Shown: positions 34,486-45,240 of the stretch, in pieces
Position numbering within the stretch: position 1 is the stretch's first letter
Layout of the letters: every line of letters starts with the position of its first letter
Source: Cymbomonas tetramitiformis
Lineage: Eukaryota; Chlorophyta; Pyramimonadophyceae; Pyramimonadales; Pyramimonadaceae
Direction of reading: 5' to 3'
NCBI GenBank assembly: GCA_001247695.2
Contig: LGRX02029133.1
Coordinates: 1-64,000 of the forward strand
Length of the DNA: 64,000 nucleotides
Program-made: the position numbers and the translations under genes
Notes under the pieces: generated by a model
What the model was told of the DNA's origin: nothing
Seen by the model: only the letters and a program-made list of their open reading frames with translations
The model's database searches: none

Positions 34486-37023
34486 GTGATGGAGCATTAT
34501 TGACTTGGACTGGTGCAAGTGAGCCGGCGAAAGATATTGCAGTGCATAAGTGCCTATTAGAACTTTTCACAAAGTAAACCTTCTACCGAATTGAATATTC
34601 GGTTTCAAGTTCGTTTTGATTAAAATGTTTGGTTTTGCTCTCAATGTCGACTGATCAGTTTTCGGAAATACGGTGAGGAATTTTTAACTTCGATGAAGGG
34701 CTTTCCTCAGCACCACCGCCTGAGGACCCAGAGGGTGTACCTCTACACGATGGGGGTGTCATTGACCCCTTTGATCTGGGGAAGTGCGATACCTGGACAA
34801 AAGTGGTGTTTTAGGCAAGGTGTGTTCTGCATCGGCATGGGATTTCCACGCTCATGCTTAAAAGAAGTACTGGAAGATTCTTGTGTAGTTTTCTGAGGTA
34901 CGTGTGTTTTTAACAAAAGGGTCCCTCCCACTTTTGGTTTTGAGGTTCCTATCGGAGAGACACCTTGTGGTAGGTACCTTGTAGCCCACAGTTTGTAAGC
35001 TGTGTACATCATACAGGAAACAAGTGCGTTTTGCTAAAAATCGCAGCACTTGCGGTCAAAAGTTTTAGGCAAATATATAAGCATTAATGATCATTATGAT
35101 CACTTGAAGGTCATCGAAAAGTGAGTTATAACTCAGTGCATTGATCATGAAAAAATATATAACAAGTGGGCAGGGGTTGTTTAGAAATTGGAAATTATAT
35201 AGTGGACAAACACACTAATATAATGATTACAATCTATCCTAATTCAATGGAAACTATCAGTAATCCAAATATAGATTAGTCAACAGAGAGTGATCTCAAA
35301 GAAATCATGCAAAGTGTAGGCATATAGCATAAACTTTCTTCAAGCTGAGAGATTTTACCAAGGCCGGCTTCGTGCTTAGATCCCAGATGGCTTAGTTCAT
35401 CCCCTGGCATCACCCGAAAGATGAACGATACACATCGTCAGTCGGTGAATAAAAGCAACTCAAAATATTGCATGTTCATTGGGGGTAGCGAGACTGCCTC
35501 TCCGAATAAAAAACACTGGCGCAACAGCTTGAACACAAATTCTCCAACACAATATCGCAAAAATGTACTAGGGTAGAACGCAAGTCAGACGAGTGACAGA
35601 CGTGTCAGAGTGATGAGCGACAGGAATGATGATGGTTACTATTATGACCGAGAGGCATGGCAGAAGTGACACGCAGAATTCAGACCCGAGAGTGACATTA
35701 GAATATCTGCACCTACAGCAGATCGGGCTCGAGAGAATAGGAAACCATCCAGAGATGGTGGGAAACCAGCCAGAACTCGAACAGTCGAACAGAACTGGAG
35801 GGAAACCAGGAGAGCCACAGTTCTTGCCGCATCAGCAGTTCTATGATTATTCAGAAGAGAGACAGATGACTGATTGGCAGCTGCAGTCCGATAACATAGC
35901 ACAGGTATAAGAATCGATTATGAAGTGACAAGCGGTATGTGACCATCATGTGTCGATCGAATCCGAGGGAAGCCGAGGGAGTTCGAATCGACAAGTTACT
36001 ACTAAAAGAGTTGAGCAAGCTCTCTCATCAGTTTTTGAATTACGGTAGTTGCAACCGACAACCGACCTCTGACGATTTGTACCAGTGAGAAGTAAGCTTT
36101 AAGAAAAATCCGATATCTAACCTTGGGATTCCTTGCAGTTCGAAACAAGTGTTCATCAGGACACTGCAGCAAGCAATTTACTTGTTCAGTGTTGCCTGAC
36201 TTAGAGGTAGGTTTGCACCCGAACAACTGGTATCAGCGTGGCAGCGATATATTCGCGGCTACTGCTGGTACCTTGTTCCGCAACAACGTACCACATACTT
36301 GTAGAATTTTAGATCGTATAATCCGCCAGTCGGCGACGAAACCGTGTCATAGCTAAAGGCACGTCCTGTTCTCATAGGGACACCGCATATCTGCGAATTC
36401 ACGACTCCAGCACTTGCGCGTTTCGGTAACCTTTCTCTTACGACGATGTTTCCGCACGAATTTATTTTCAGCGGTCGAATTTTCGTAAGAATCGACTAAT
36501 TTGAGCCGGAGAAATGTCTACACTCACGACCGTTAAACGTGCGTTCGTGTGACTAGACGATGAACAACGACTGCGCTGCGCTTCGGTGAATAATTCTGCT
36601 GCCGGCAATCTTTTAGCACGGGATCTTTTTCAGCGGCCGTTTTTTCTGGGGATGGGCTGAATTCGCACCAGCGGGTTGTCTACACTCACTACCGGTTACA
36701 TGCGTTCGTGTGACCGTGCTTGATGATGAACAACGACTGCACGACGTCACCGCCCGTGACAGGTGCAGCTGATTTTCCGCAGCCGGCGTCTTTTTCGCAG
36801 AATTCAATGTACGAATTGAGCACTCAACTTGGAATTCCGCCGTCGGTATTGCAATCGGGGCTGCCGTCTCCGGCGTACTACCAGCCTGAGGTGACGTATG
36901 TTGCTTCCCCACCGCTGCGACAACAATTTGTACAGAGCCAACCTTTTGAAGCGCAATCAGCGGGAAATTTTCAGCAAAAATCAGCATATCTTCTGCACAA
37001 TTCGTACGGAGGATCGGGGCAGC
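34486..37023. other. Intergenic DNA, no supported gene
   Basis: A 115-codon frame at 36720-37067 (Gln/Pro/Ser-rich) and related duplicated text at 36510-36600 and 36690-36750 (GTTCGTGTGAC...GATGAACAACGACTGC) suggest decayed repeat sequence. Nothing else is recognised. Confidence 0.35.
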
Positions 37024-37032
37024 TCAGTGCGC

Positions 37033-37352
37033 CGTGTCACAAACCGCGGCTTATCATGGTATGCTAGCCGGGTTGTGACACTTGAAGCAGTAGTCTTGGT
37101 GACGAACGCGTGACAATTGTGCTGGTGGTCACGATCGTGACACTCAAGCGGGTGACCAAGTTGACGACAGGAACTGCTTTATGATTTGGTGACCGAGAAC
37201 AGGCAGAGCGTGCCATCAACTGCAGAGTCAGTCTAGGACTAGAATATAGGGTGGCGCTAGGACGCAATGAGTCAGACGCTCGTTATCGTTGTTTTGCCTT
37301 CGTAACAGTAAAAGGACTTATCGTTTTTACTCAGACCGCGAAAACAGCAGGT
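37033..37352 (+). repeat. Dispersed repeat copy B (LTR-like)
   Basis: Collinear with 6832-7115 and in the same orientation (GTCACAAACCGCGGCTTAT, GTTGTGACACT, CACGATCGTGAC, CAGACGCTCGTTATCGTTGT, CAGACCGCGAAAACAGCAG). Followed by a TATATATAAG TATA-like box at about 37374 and a CTCGC-rich stretch, as expected for an LTR promoter and leader, but no internal ORFs follow. Confidence 0.5.
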
Positions 37353-37671
37353 GCTCGCTTTGGTATTTTGACTTATATATATAAGTCGCGACCTCGCTTC
37401 TCACACTCATTCACGAGCTTGCGCCTGGCACCCACTTGCGTCCTCGCGCCGAACATCCACTCGCGACCTAGAGTCCGACATCTATTCGTACAGCCTCGAA
37501 CCTCGCGCGTGTAAGCGGCCCTCCTCGCACAACGCATTTCGGCGAAGACTCTCGTGCCGCATCTAACCACGCTGCAGAGTGCATTGCACCCCTCGTCACA
37601 ATATGCAGCCCTCGCTTAAAGCAACCCCCGATACACACAGCTGCCTCGAGCGCCCCTTCATTTATATTTTT

Positions 37672-37673
<2 letters not shown>

Positions 37674-37718
<45 letters not shown>

Positions 37719-37720
37719 TA
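37674..37720. repeat. (CA)n(TA)n microsatellite
   Basis: About 20 bp of CA repeats directly followed by about 26 bp of TA repeats. Confidence 0.95.
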
Positions 37721-37824
37721 TCTACGAGTTTGGAGTTTTGCTTGTTCGCGCGTACACCGTAGCGCTGTATCAAAATTGCCTATCTGCAATCATTTTTCAA
37801 CACAATAATGAGGCAGGTGCGTGA

Positions 37825-39160
37825 GCCCTTCTAAAACACAGCATGCCAGCGACATCAGCGGAAGGATATTCTTGGACCTGTTGGTCTTGTTAGCACATTC
37901 CTAGAAGATTGAAGCCAGGAGCATACTACGCACTGGTAAGCTTGGACAGGAAAGCGAAACAACTCAGGGCAGCGGCAGACATCGGCAGATTTCAAAGCTA
38001 CAAAGAAATGCGGTGTGAGGAAAGGCTTTCTGTCCACGAGGAACTTGATTTTTTGTAAGAACTAGGAGCGTAATCCGCACTGGGGAAGCCAGGCTTGGGT
38101 TAATCATTTTACGGTTGAGTCAAAGCGATAGCCAGGAGCATACTCTGCACGGGTGAAACTGTGGCAACATAGCAGGTTGAGGACTTGATAATTAACTACG
38201 GCTTCTTCGACAAACGCTCAGAAGTTCGACAAAGAGCAGCGATTGGCCGTGTTCAACAAAACCAGGGTCGGTCAGTATTTCGGGGCACTGACGGAAGCTT
38301 CAGCGGGTTCAACTGGTGAACAAGAGCCTGAAGTGGGAGGACCAAAATTAGCAGAGGTCCAGTCACCAGCGGTGATATTTCTAGAAGAAGAAGAAGAAGA
38401 AGAAGAAGAAGAAGAAGAAGAAGAAGAAGAAGAAGAAGAAGAAGAAGAAGAAGAAGAAGAAGAAGATGGACGAGACAGGGGTTAAATCCAACAGCCTTTT
38501 CGAGAAGGTGACGGCAAGGTATTCTGGCACAAAGGAGGAAGACAGAGCCAAGTTCATCACGGACTTTGCCAACATCATAGAGGAGTTTTGGCGGTGACAT
38601 GCTGCTGGAATTCGGAACACGCTAAGGTCAGTGGCTGGCATGAAAATGACGGATGCTCAAAGGGCGATGTTGAGGAAGTCCCAACCTGACTGGCAGACAG
38701 TCTGAGCTATGATTCCTTCCTTATTGGCTGGAGAGGGTAACCAGATAGCTGCTTCTCCGGCCTACAGCGCCGGGTGGTGTGAGAGTTACAATGACGGAAG
38801 GGGGCATTGTGGCCTCCAAGATGTATCGGGTACTGAAGGACACCAGGCAGCACGGCTCCGTGCAAGGAGCCATCCCCTGTGGAAAGTCACCTTTCCACGA
38901 GCTGGAACCGGGGACTACTTGGTCTGTTGCTAGACAGCGTGTGGATGCCGACCCGAAAGCGGAGTTTTCAGATGAATATCTCACGGTGGGCACCTCTATC
39001 TATCCGCAGAGGGCTCATCGGGGAGGATGATCCTGTGGCCATAATGTCGATGAATGATTATGATGAAAACTCCGTTTCAGATAGTGATTTTCCGTTGCTA
39101 TGCTCTCTACAGAGTATGTTCTCCGCCGATCTGCGGATCTGACATGCATGCGGGTGGTAA
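37825..39160. other. Decayed coding-like remnants and a GAA microsatellite
   Basis: 38385-38465 is (GAA)n, coding for poly-Glu in one frame. After it a frame reads SLFEKVTARYSGTKEEDRAK, and 38779-39030 another (MYRVLKDTRQHGSVQGAIP). The pieces lie in different frames and contain stops. They resemble transposon debris, but no family can be named. Confidence 0.35.
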
Positions 39161-39164
39161 GATC

Positions 39165-39795
39165 GACGGTAATTGAGATCTTACCGGTAATTTATCATGG
39201 CAATGCCGCATGACCATGGTAAATTACCGGTATTTTCTTAAGTATGGCAGGTAAGACGACTGTGAGGGTCGGTAATACCGGTAATTTACCTGGTAATTAA
39301 CGTCCCGGTAATTTACCAAAAAACATTACCCCGCCTCCTTATACTAAAATCGTCAAATGTCACAACTCCGAACACGAGCCAAGGGGGGTCACTAGGGGTG
39401 CCTACGAGACTTCCGCTCCGCTCCGCAACCAGCACATCTGTCAGCAGACATTACGCCCTCGCTTGGTTATCCCAGCACAGCCAGACTTTCACTTTCCAGA
39501 TAAAACAACCAAATCCCAGATCAGCTTATGCTTCGCATACTCTCGCGAGTGCCGCAGCTCGACAGACGACGCGACCCAGTACGGTCACCACTTTCCCCTT
39601 CATATTTTAGGGCTAAATCTCGGCACTGCACACGCCTCGCGTACTCGAAACGTGCGCGTGCCGACGACGACAGCCTGTCAACCTTTCACACTCAGTTATG
39701 GCTGCGCTATTACCGGGTAATGTAAAACAGGGTGTGGTAATACCGGGTAAAATACCGGTATTGCCCGAGGCGGTATTACCGGAGTATTACCACTC
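39165..39795. repeat. Left GGTAATACCGG-type motif blocks beside the hAT gene
   Basis: Two clusters (39165-39330 and 39707-39795) of words such as TTACCGGTAATTTA, GGTAATACCGG and AATACCGGTATT. The second cluster is nearly the same text as 43252-43335 on the other side of the transposase gene. Likely subterminal transposase-binding sites. Confidence 0.55.
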
Positions 39796-40166
39796 CAGGC
39801 TGTGGCAAATCATTATCACATTGCCAACAACATGTCATTATCCAATTGTAACAATGCATATATTTGACAGTGTATTTGATAACAATGTCCCACATGCAAT
39901 ATGCATTCGTGAAGACGTTAAAATGGCACAGTATTTCTGTTTTGAGTCACTTACTGACGACCAAATCCATATATCGAAATATGTATACATAAGTACACTG
40001 CAATCAGATTACATGCATATTCGACAATAACATTTCCGATGATAACAGATGCATACTTAAATCGCATCATTCGAAATATCGATTACTTGTGCAAAATGTA
40101 ATATCGATTACCCGCCGCGCATAACGAAAAACGAGCTAAAAGTTACATATCCGGAAAATTACACTA

Positions 40167-42908
40167 CTAAACCTCTCGGCGCAAGTACAACCATTGCCCT
40201 ATACTGTGTTCATCCGAGATATCCTGTACATATTTATCGAGTGATAGCATGGATCCACGAACACCCTCATTCCACAAAATATCGTAATTATGCCTCTTAC
40301 GTCTGGCATCAAACCTCACGACTTTGCCCACCTGCCAGCCTGTACCTTCCCACTTCATGAGAACGTGTACGTGTTGCAGATCCTTGCCTTGCAACAAAGC
40401 CACTGGCAAAGGTAGGGCTGTAAACCCCTCAGGGACCTCGAGTGGCTCTTCCTCCCATTCATCCTCATCATCCTCCAACAAACTTTCACCATACTCCTCA
40501 TCAGCAGAAGCATCTTCGTCCTCAGACGAGTCAAAGTTGTCAACAGCAGGCAAGTTAGGAGCTGTGGCATCAACGACGTCTTCGAAGCCGTCGTACATAC
40601 TTTCTATCTCCTCTCTGGACATGACCTCCTCGCAGAAGCGGTCGAAAGTGTGCTTACCCTCAAACTCGAGATACAGATTGCTGTAGGCGTAAATAGCTTT
40701 CACAGATGTGATCTCGCCCATACTCGCACGACGCTTACAATGTACGATGTCTGCATTCTTGTTCACGCGCTCTACACCGATAGCGTGGGGCACAACCATG
40801 TGGCACTCGATTGCCATCTTGCAAAAAAGAATACAGTCAGGGGTGGCAGTCGAGCTGTTCTCAATAGAGGCCCAGAAAGTTGGTGCCAAAGAGATCTTGC
40901 AAAGGCCCTGCAGAACACGCAATAAATGCATAGCCTTATTCTCTTTGTCCTCAGCAGTAATCGTTGGCAACACATCTTTCGCAAGGCGGGTGCGAACAAT
41001 ATTCTCAGCAGTAGTCAACTTAGACGAATAATCTCCCAGTCTGCCAGAATACTTCTCATACTCAGCTAAAAGCCGCGCATACCTGCTGTCGTTTTTGCCG
41101 CCATTCCAGTTCAAGATGGCTGCCTGGACGTTTTCGACAGTGAGTGCCTCATCATACCGTCGGAGCTGAGTCTTGCCAAACACTGCGACAATAGCTGCAC
41201 GCACAAAAGGATCCAACATGAAGCATAAGCAGTGGAAGTCTGCACGCAGTCCGACTTTTCGACCTTTTCCCAACCACCGATATTTTACGCAGTTCGCTGC
41301 ATCCTGAAGGGTGTCGAGTGCCAAGACAGCGTCTGTATTCTCAGCTTCACGAGAAAAACACTGATACAGCATCGCATAAAGTGGGATGATGTATGAAGGC
41401 GGTACTGAGTCCCCCTCTAGAAACGAGAGGGTAAGCGTAAGGGGTTGCAGGAGCGCAAGAGCTGCACTGCCCTCAGCCTTCACATCGCGAGAGCCAACGA
41501 GTTTCTCGAACCTGGCAAAGTCGCCAGGTACAGAACCCTTACGGTTTGGCCTGCCGTACTTCTGCTTCGTCAGCTTGTACTCTGGCAAGTCAGGGAGATC
41601 TGCCAAAACCGTCCAGTTTCTCAAAGCAGTAAATAACATAAGATAAACATACGCAAAGCGCGTTAAAGGAAATAGGCGCAGTGAAATAGTATTTTTCCCA
41701 TAGCGTTTGGTTTGCTCTGTCATGAAAGCCTCATACAACAGACTGTAGCGCTTGGTGAACGTGATGATAAAATGATAGTCAGCAACAACCCCGCTGATCT
41801 CGGATATCTTGGCGATATCCTCTACCAATAAGTCGAGCACATGGACAACGCAGCCAATCATAAATAAGAAAGCGTACAAGCCAGATAATATGCGAAACAT
41901 AGTCCTCATGTTCCCAGTATTATCAGCGACAACAGCAACGTGTTGTCGCCCATCACCCAAGATCTCCTTTGCAATGTCAGCGTGCAGTTGGCCAGAGTGC
42001 TCACGCGCACCACAATACACAGTTTTCACGTAGGTGTTGATTCCCTGTTTGCACTCAGTAACGTTGATAGTCCCACGCCCGCGTATGTTTGTCTTTCCAT
42101 CGAGGCCCGGAGTTTTCTTACCTGGCTTCGATTTCAACCGGGCGGCAGTGCTCTCCAGCGCTTCCTCATACACCTCGTCCAACATGGTAGTGCGCATCTG
42201 ATCCCTCTTTGGCAAAAAGTCATAATAGGCTGGTCGCAACGCCTTGATGAAAGCACGGAAGAAAGGGTTCTCGACGACAGCCCAAGGAATGGCACACGCT
42301 AGGAAGAAAGTAGCGAGCAAGAAGTTAAGTACAGTCACCTCCTTCTTTTCGATGGTGTCCACTGTGCGAGCATCCAAAACTGACTGCCTTTGCGAGCGTC
42401 GGAGAGCTGCCGGGTTGGATTCGTCAATCAGCTCCCTTTCAGCGTGCAGAAAGGTCTCCTCATCTAACGAAGCAGCCTTGCGCTTTCGAGTCTCGTATGC
42501 ATCAAGCCATTCCTTAGCACTCTTGGCATATGCCTTCTTGCAAATCTCGAGCTTAACCTCATCAGGGACGCCAGGGTTGGCTAAGACCTTCGGCAAAAGC
42601 TTACCAGGGTTTATTAGGCAGTAACCAGCATCAATTGTCCACGACTGGTCATACTTGCACGTCAGCGTAGTCCTAACGTGCTTCAAATTGGGAGTCCCGA
42701 TGCTTCGCGTAAAGACGGCTTTGTCATTGAACACGTTCAGAACCTTCAACCCCTCAGGTCCAATATGTTGCCCACGATACGCAGTCGACAGGGCCTTGAA
42801 CACTGGAAATGGCACGGCTTGTCCCTCCCACATTTCGGTCCGCTCTTCCTCGTCATCATTCGGCTGGGCCATGGCCACAGGAGGATCATCCGTGGATGTA
42901 GATGCCAT
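40167..42908 (-). CDS. hAT-family transposase (DUF659-type), intact ORF
   Basis: A single uninterrupted 913-codon frame starting ATGGCATCTACATCC and ending TAG. Visible family signals: PFFRAFIKALRPAYYDFLP and RTTMLDEVYEEAL, then VADNTGNMRTMFRIL...GCVVHVLDLLVEDI, the counterpart of the DUF659 VTDNASNM...GCaAHvLnLllkDI signature, and the C-terminal dimerisation-like block VPHAIGVERVNKNADIVHCKRR...AYSNLYLEF. An acidic linker (SSEDEDASADEEYGESLLED) and a small C-terminal module follow. Such enzymes cut and paste DNA with an 8-bp target duplication. Where the first catalytic Asp is usually seen (VDaS) this protein reads VYCG, so activity is uncertain. A canonical BED finger is not evident at the N-terminus. 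Flanked on both sides by GGTAATACCGG motif blocks. Confidence 0.85.
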   Translation of the reverse strand: MASTSTDDPPVAMAQPNDDEEERTEMWEGQAVPFPVFKALSTAYRGQHIGPEGLKVLNVFNDKAVFTRSIGTPNLKHVRTTLTCKYDQSWTIDAGYCLINPGKLLPKVLANPGVPDEVKLEICKKAYAKSAKEWLDAYETRKRKAASLDEETFLHAERELIDESNPAALRRSQRQSVLDARTVDTIEKKEVTVLNFLLATFFLACAIPWAVVENPFFRAFIKALRPAYYDFLPKRDQMRTTMLDEVYEEALESTAARLKSKPGKKTPGLDGKTNIRGRGTINVTECKQGINTYVKTVYCGAREHSGQLHADIAKEILGDGRQHVAVVADNTGNMRTMFRILSGLYAFLFMIGCVVHVLDLLVEDIAKISEISGVVADYHFIITFTKRYSLLYEAFMTEQTKRYGKNTISLRLFPLTRFAYVYLMLFTALRNWTVLADLPDLPEYKLTKQKYGRPNRKGSVPGDFARFEKLVGSRDVKAEGSAALALLQPLTLTLSFLEGDSVPPSYIIPLYAMLYQCFSREAENTDAVLALDTLQDAANCVKYRWLGKGRKVGLRADFHCLCFMLDPFVRAAIVAVFGKTQLRRYDEALTVENVQAAILNWNGGKNDSRYARLLAEYEKYSGRLGDYSSKLTTAENIVRTRLAKDVLPTITAEDKENKAMHLLRVLQGLCKISLAPTFWASIENSSTATPDCILFCKMAIECHMVVPHAIGVERVNKNADIVHCKRRASMGEITSVKAIYAYSNLYLEFEGKHTFDRFCEEVMSREEIESMYDGFEDVVDATAPNLPAVDNFDSSEDEDASADEEYGESLLEDDEDEWEEEPLEVPEGFTALPLPVALLQGKDLQHVHVLMKWEGTGWQVGKVVRFDARRKRHNYDILWNEGVRGSMLSLDKYVQDISDEHSIGQWLYLRREV

Positions 42909-43133
42909 TGCAGCGCAACACCTCGTTTCGATGATCTACAAACTATGGCTTGAACCACCGCATTACCACCTTGTATGTATGCTTCTTGTTTGTGACGAGC
43001 ACGAGGACGGCTGCCATTCACGATGTCATTTTAGGTGTGTGCGATATGAAAACCGCCCAGAAACACCAATCAGGCACGCCAAAATTGCCACCACACACGA
43101 TCGCATATTCGTATTCGTCTCGTATTGGTGCCA

Positions 43134-43179
43134 GTCTGGGTTCAACAATACGTGGCGTCTGCCGGTATCTGTTGAACCC
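43134..43179. repeat. Hairpin near the right side of the hAT gene
   Basis: Perfect 13-bp arms TCTGGGTTCAACA and TGTTGAACCCAGA around about 20 nt. Probably part of the element's subterminal region. Confidence 0.7.
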
Positions 43180-43251
43180 AGATGCCAGTTGTGTTACAAG
43201 ATCGTCCGCAAGTCCCTGGGCGCGAAACCTAGTATGAGGATTCCTAGGTGC

Positions 43252-43345
43252 GACATTACCGGGTAATTTGAAATGGGGTCGGGTAATACCGGGTAAAATA
43301 CCGGTATTACCAATACCGGTAATACCCGAGGAATTTTACCCCGCA
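43252..43345. repeat. Right GGTAATACCGG-type motif block
   Basis: ATTACCGGGTAAT, GGTAATACCGGGTAAAATAC and further TACCGGTA words match 39707-39795 in direct orientation. Outside it, the text GCAGCCATACACTCAGTTAC is an imperfect inverted copy of CACTCAGTTATGGCTGC at about 39690, so the element ends may lie near 39690 and 43365. Confidence 0.5.
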
Positions 43346-43369
43346 GCCATACACTCAGTTACGCTACGA

Positions 43370-44380
43370 CAATTCGCGCCCTATCATCAGCCTCGCAATG
43401 CCGCGCCATGCACGAATCGGACAATTTGTCACGTCATATCACGCCATGCGGTACCACATTACGACTGATCAAGGCCCATCAAGATGGTGAAACTCTCAAT
43501 CGCAAGTCATTTTCGGACTATTACTCTTCAGATGACATCGTCAGTCGGTAACGCAAGACCTGCAGCATGACAAGCATCATCCCGTCAATCAACGGTAACG
43601 CCGCCGCGCCGGCGACGGCAGCAACGGTCGCACTCGCGAAGCTCAACAGACGGCCGATTATTCAGATGTTGGCAGTCATAAAAACTGACAAGCCAGCCGA
43701 AGCGGTAATGTATGACCGGCACGCGACCGTCATCATCATGCACGATCGACGGTGATACCATCAAATCAGCGACGATGGCAACGCTCGCGGAACTCAACGG
43801 CCACTAGGAGACGGTTCAAGCACTACTGATAGACGAAGCGATGGCAGACGAATAACCCTGTAACCTAACAGCAAGGGAATAAATCTCTGGACTAGCATGG
43901 TTTTATCATTCTCAGCTGGACCTTTTAAAATCGCATCGGCAACGCGTATACCAAAACACTGCGAATTTAAAGCCTGTATAATAGCAACTTGGTGTGATAT
44001 CGCAACGAGACTGCTCGTACCCACTTCCCGCACGTGTGAATTTACGCTTTTACTTGCCACTTGAAACAGTCATCAGGAACAGTATCGTCCGGTCTCCCGC
44101 GCGCTTTCCAGCCCGCAACCGCTTGTAACACCCCCGTTTAACGACTCGTAAAGGCAGCCAAAGCCTCGCGAGTTCGCTCGTGACTCACGACATAAACCCC
44201 TGCGAATTCGCCTAACTCACGGTTAAAACGCTCGGTTGCGCCTCTCGCTTTATCGTTCCCGTTTATCCATCGCATATTGCAGGCGTGTGATGGACGGTCG
44301 TGCGAACCGTGTTTAAAGAAGTGCTGCTTGACTTCAAACCTCAAAATACAGGCGCGCAACGTCAAGTATGTGAATTCACG
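43370..44380. other. Intergenic, no supported gene
   Basis: No credible ORF or RNA between the hAT element and the Penelope-like element. It ends in a (GT)n/(TATG)n microsatellite at about 44380-44406. Confidence 0.45.
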
Positions 44381-44406
44381 TGTGTGTGTGTGTGTATGTA
44401 TGTATG

Positions 44407-44729
44407 TTTTTTGACATGGGGTGTCCATGCTGTGTGGTGTGACTGCATTCATGACATAACCATGGACCAACAGGTCCCATCCATCGACCGGGAGCCACTG
44501 GGGGGCATGCCAGCAGGGTCCGCTTACTCCGTTACCCAGAGACCAACAATTGTTGGGCGATGATCGGTCACATCGTATCATCCTTCCATGCTGCCTTGCA
44601 TCTGGGTTGGGAATATGTATGAGTTTGTGGTATCTTGTCACGGCCCCGCCCTGCTCTTGATTTGCTTTTCACATCCACTGGGATGATGATGGGCTGGCTT
44701 TTGTTGGCCGATCTCATGCCGTTCAGTGT
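44407..44729 (+). repeat. Left pseudo-LTR of the Penelope-like element
   Basis: Begins TTTTTTGACATGGGGTGTCC and ends CCGTTCAGTGT. No difference from the right copy was found by eye over 323 bp. Confidence 0.85.
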
Positions 44730-45240
44730 GTTCACCGGGTGCGTTAGCAGATGGCGTTGTCGTCTGTGCACTCGGGGGTGGCAGAGTGCATTGTTGCGGC
44801 CGGTTGGGGTGCGTTTTCGCGTTCCGTCGGGTTGCAGTATTGCAATCTGTCGCTGGGTCCTGCTGCGCTGGTAGCGGGACTACACTCTTCTCTTGAGGGC
44901 GGCAGACTGCATGCGTGCAGGATGCTGTTGTGAATACGGCTGGTTGCCCGTCCTCTCGTTCCGTGAAAGGGGTTGTGGCTTGATATCTCATTCTTCGGAT
45001 TGGCGTTGCTCGCTCCGCCCCTTTGTGCCTGCGGTCGGTCATTGGCTTGGGATCCTGGTGGAGCCGGAGGGAAGGTAATCGTCGTTACTCCTGCATGAGC
45101 CACTCCGGGGTAAAAATTAAAAGGCGGCTACGGCAGGGTTGGTAGGTCAGCCAACTCGCCCCCGGGAGGGGGTAACCATTGTGACCCGAGGCCCCGAAGA
45201 CGTGGGGTGGACACCCTTTGCGCACTCTTTTGTCTTGGGG

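Noticed and set aside
38243..38600. Poly-Glu protein at 38.2-38.5 kb
   Set aside because: The stretch is a simple (GAA)n microsatellite and the surrounding frames have no domain and many stops.
44138..44641. 167-codon minus-strand ORF, similar to one at 56748-57137
   Set aside because: Both are antisense readings of the two pseudo-LTR copies of the Penelope-like element and flanking microsatellite, with no domain.
44407..44729. Hammerhead ribozyme in the pseudo-LTR
   Set aside because: I looked for the CTGATGA...GAAA core and did not find it; absence also fits what is reported for the N-terminal endonuclease clade.
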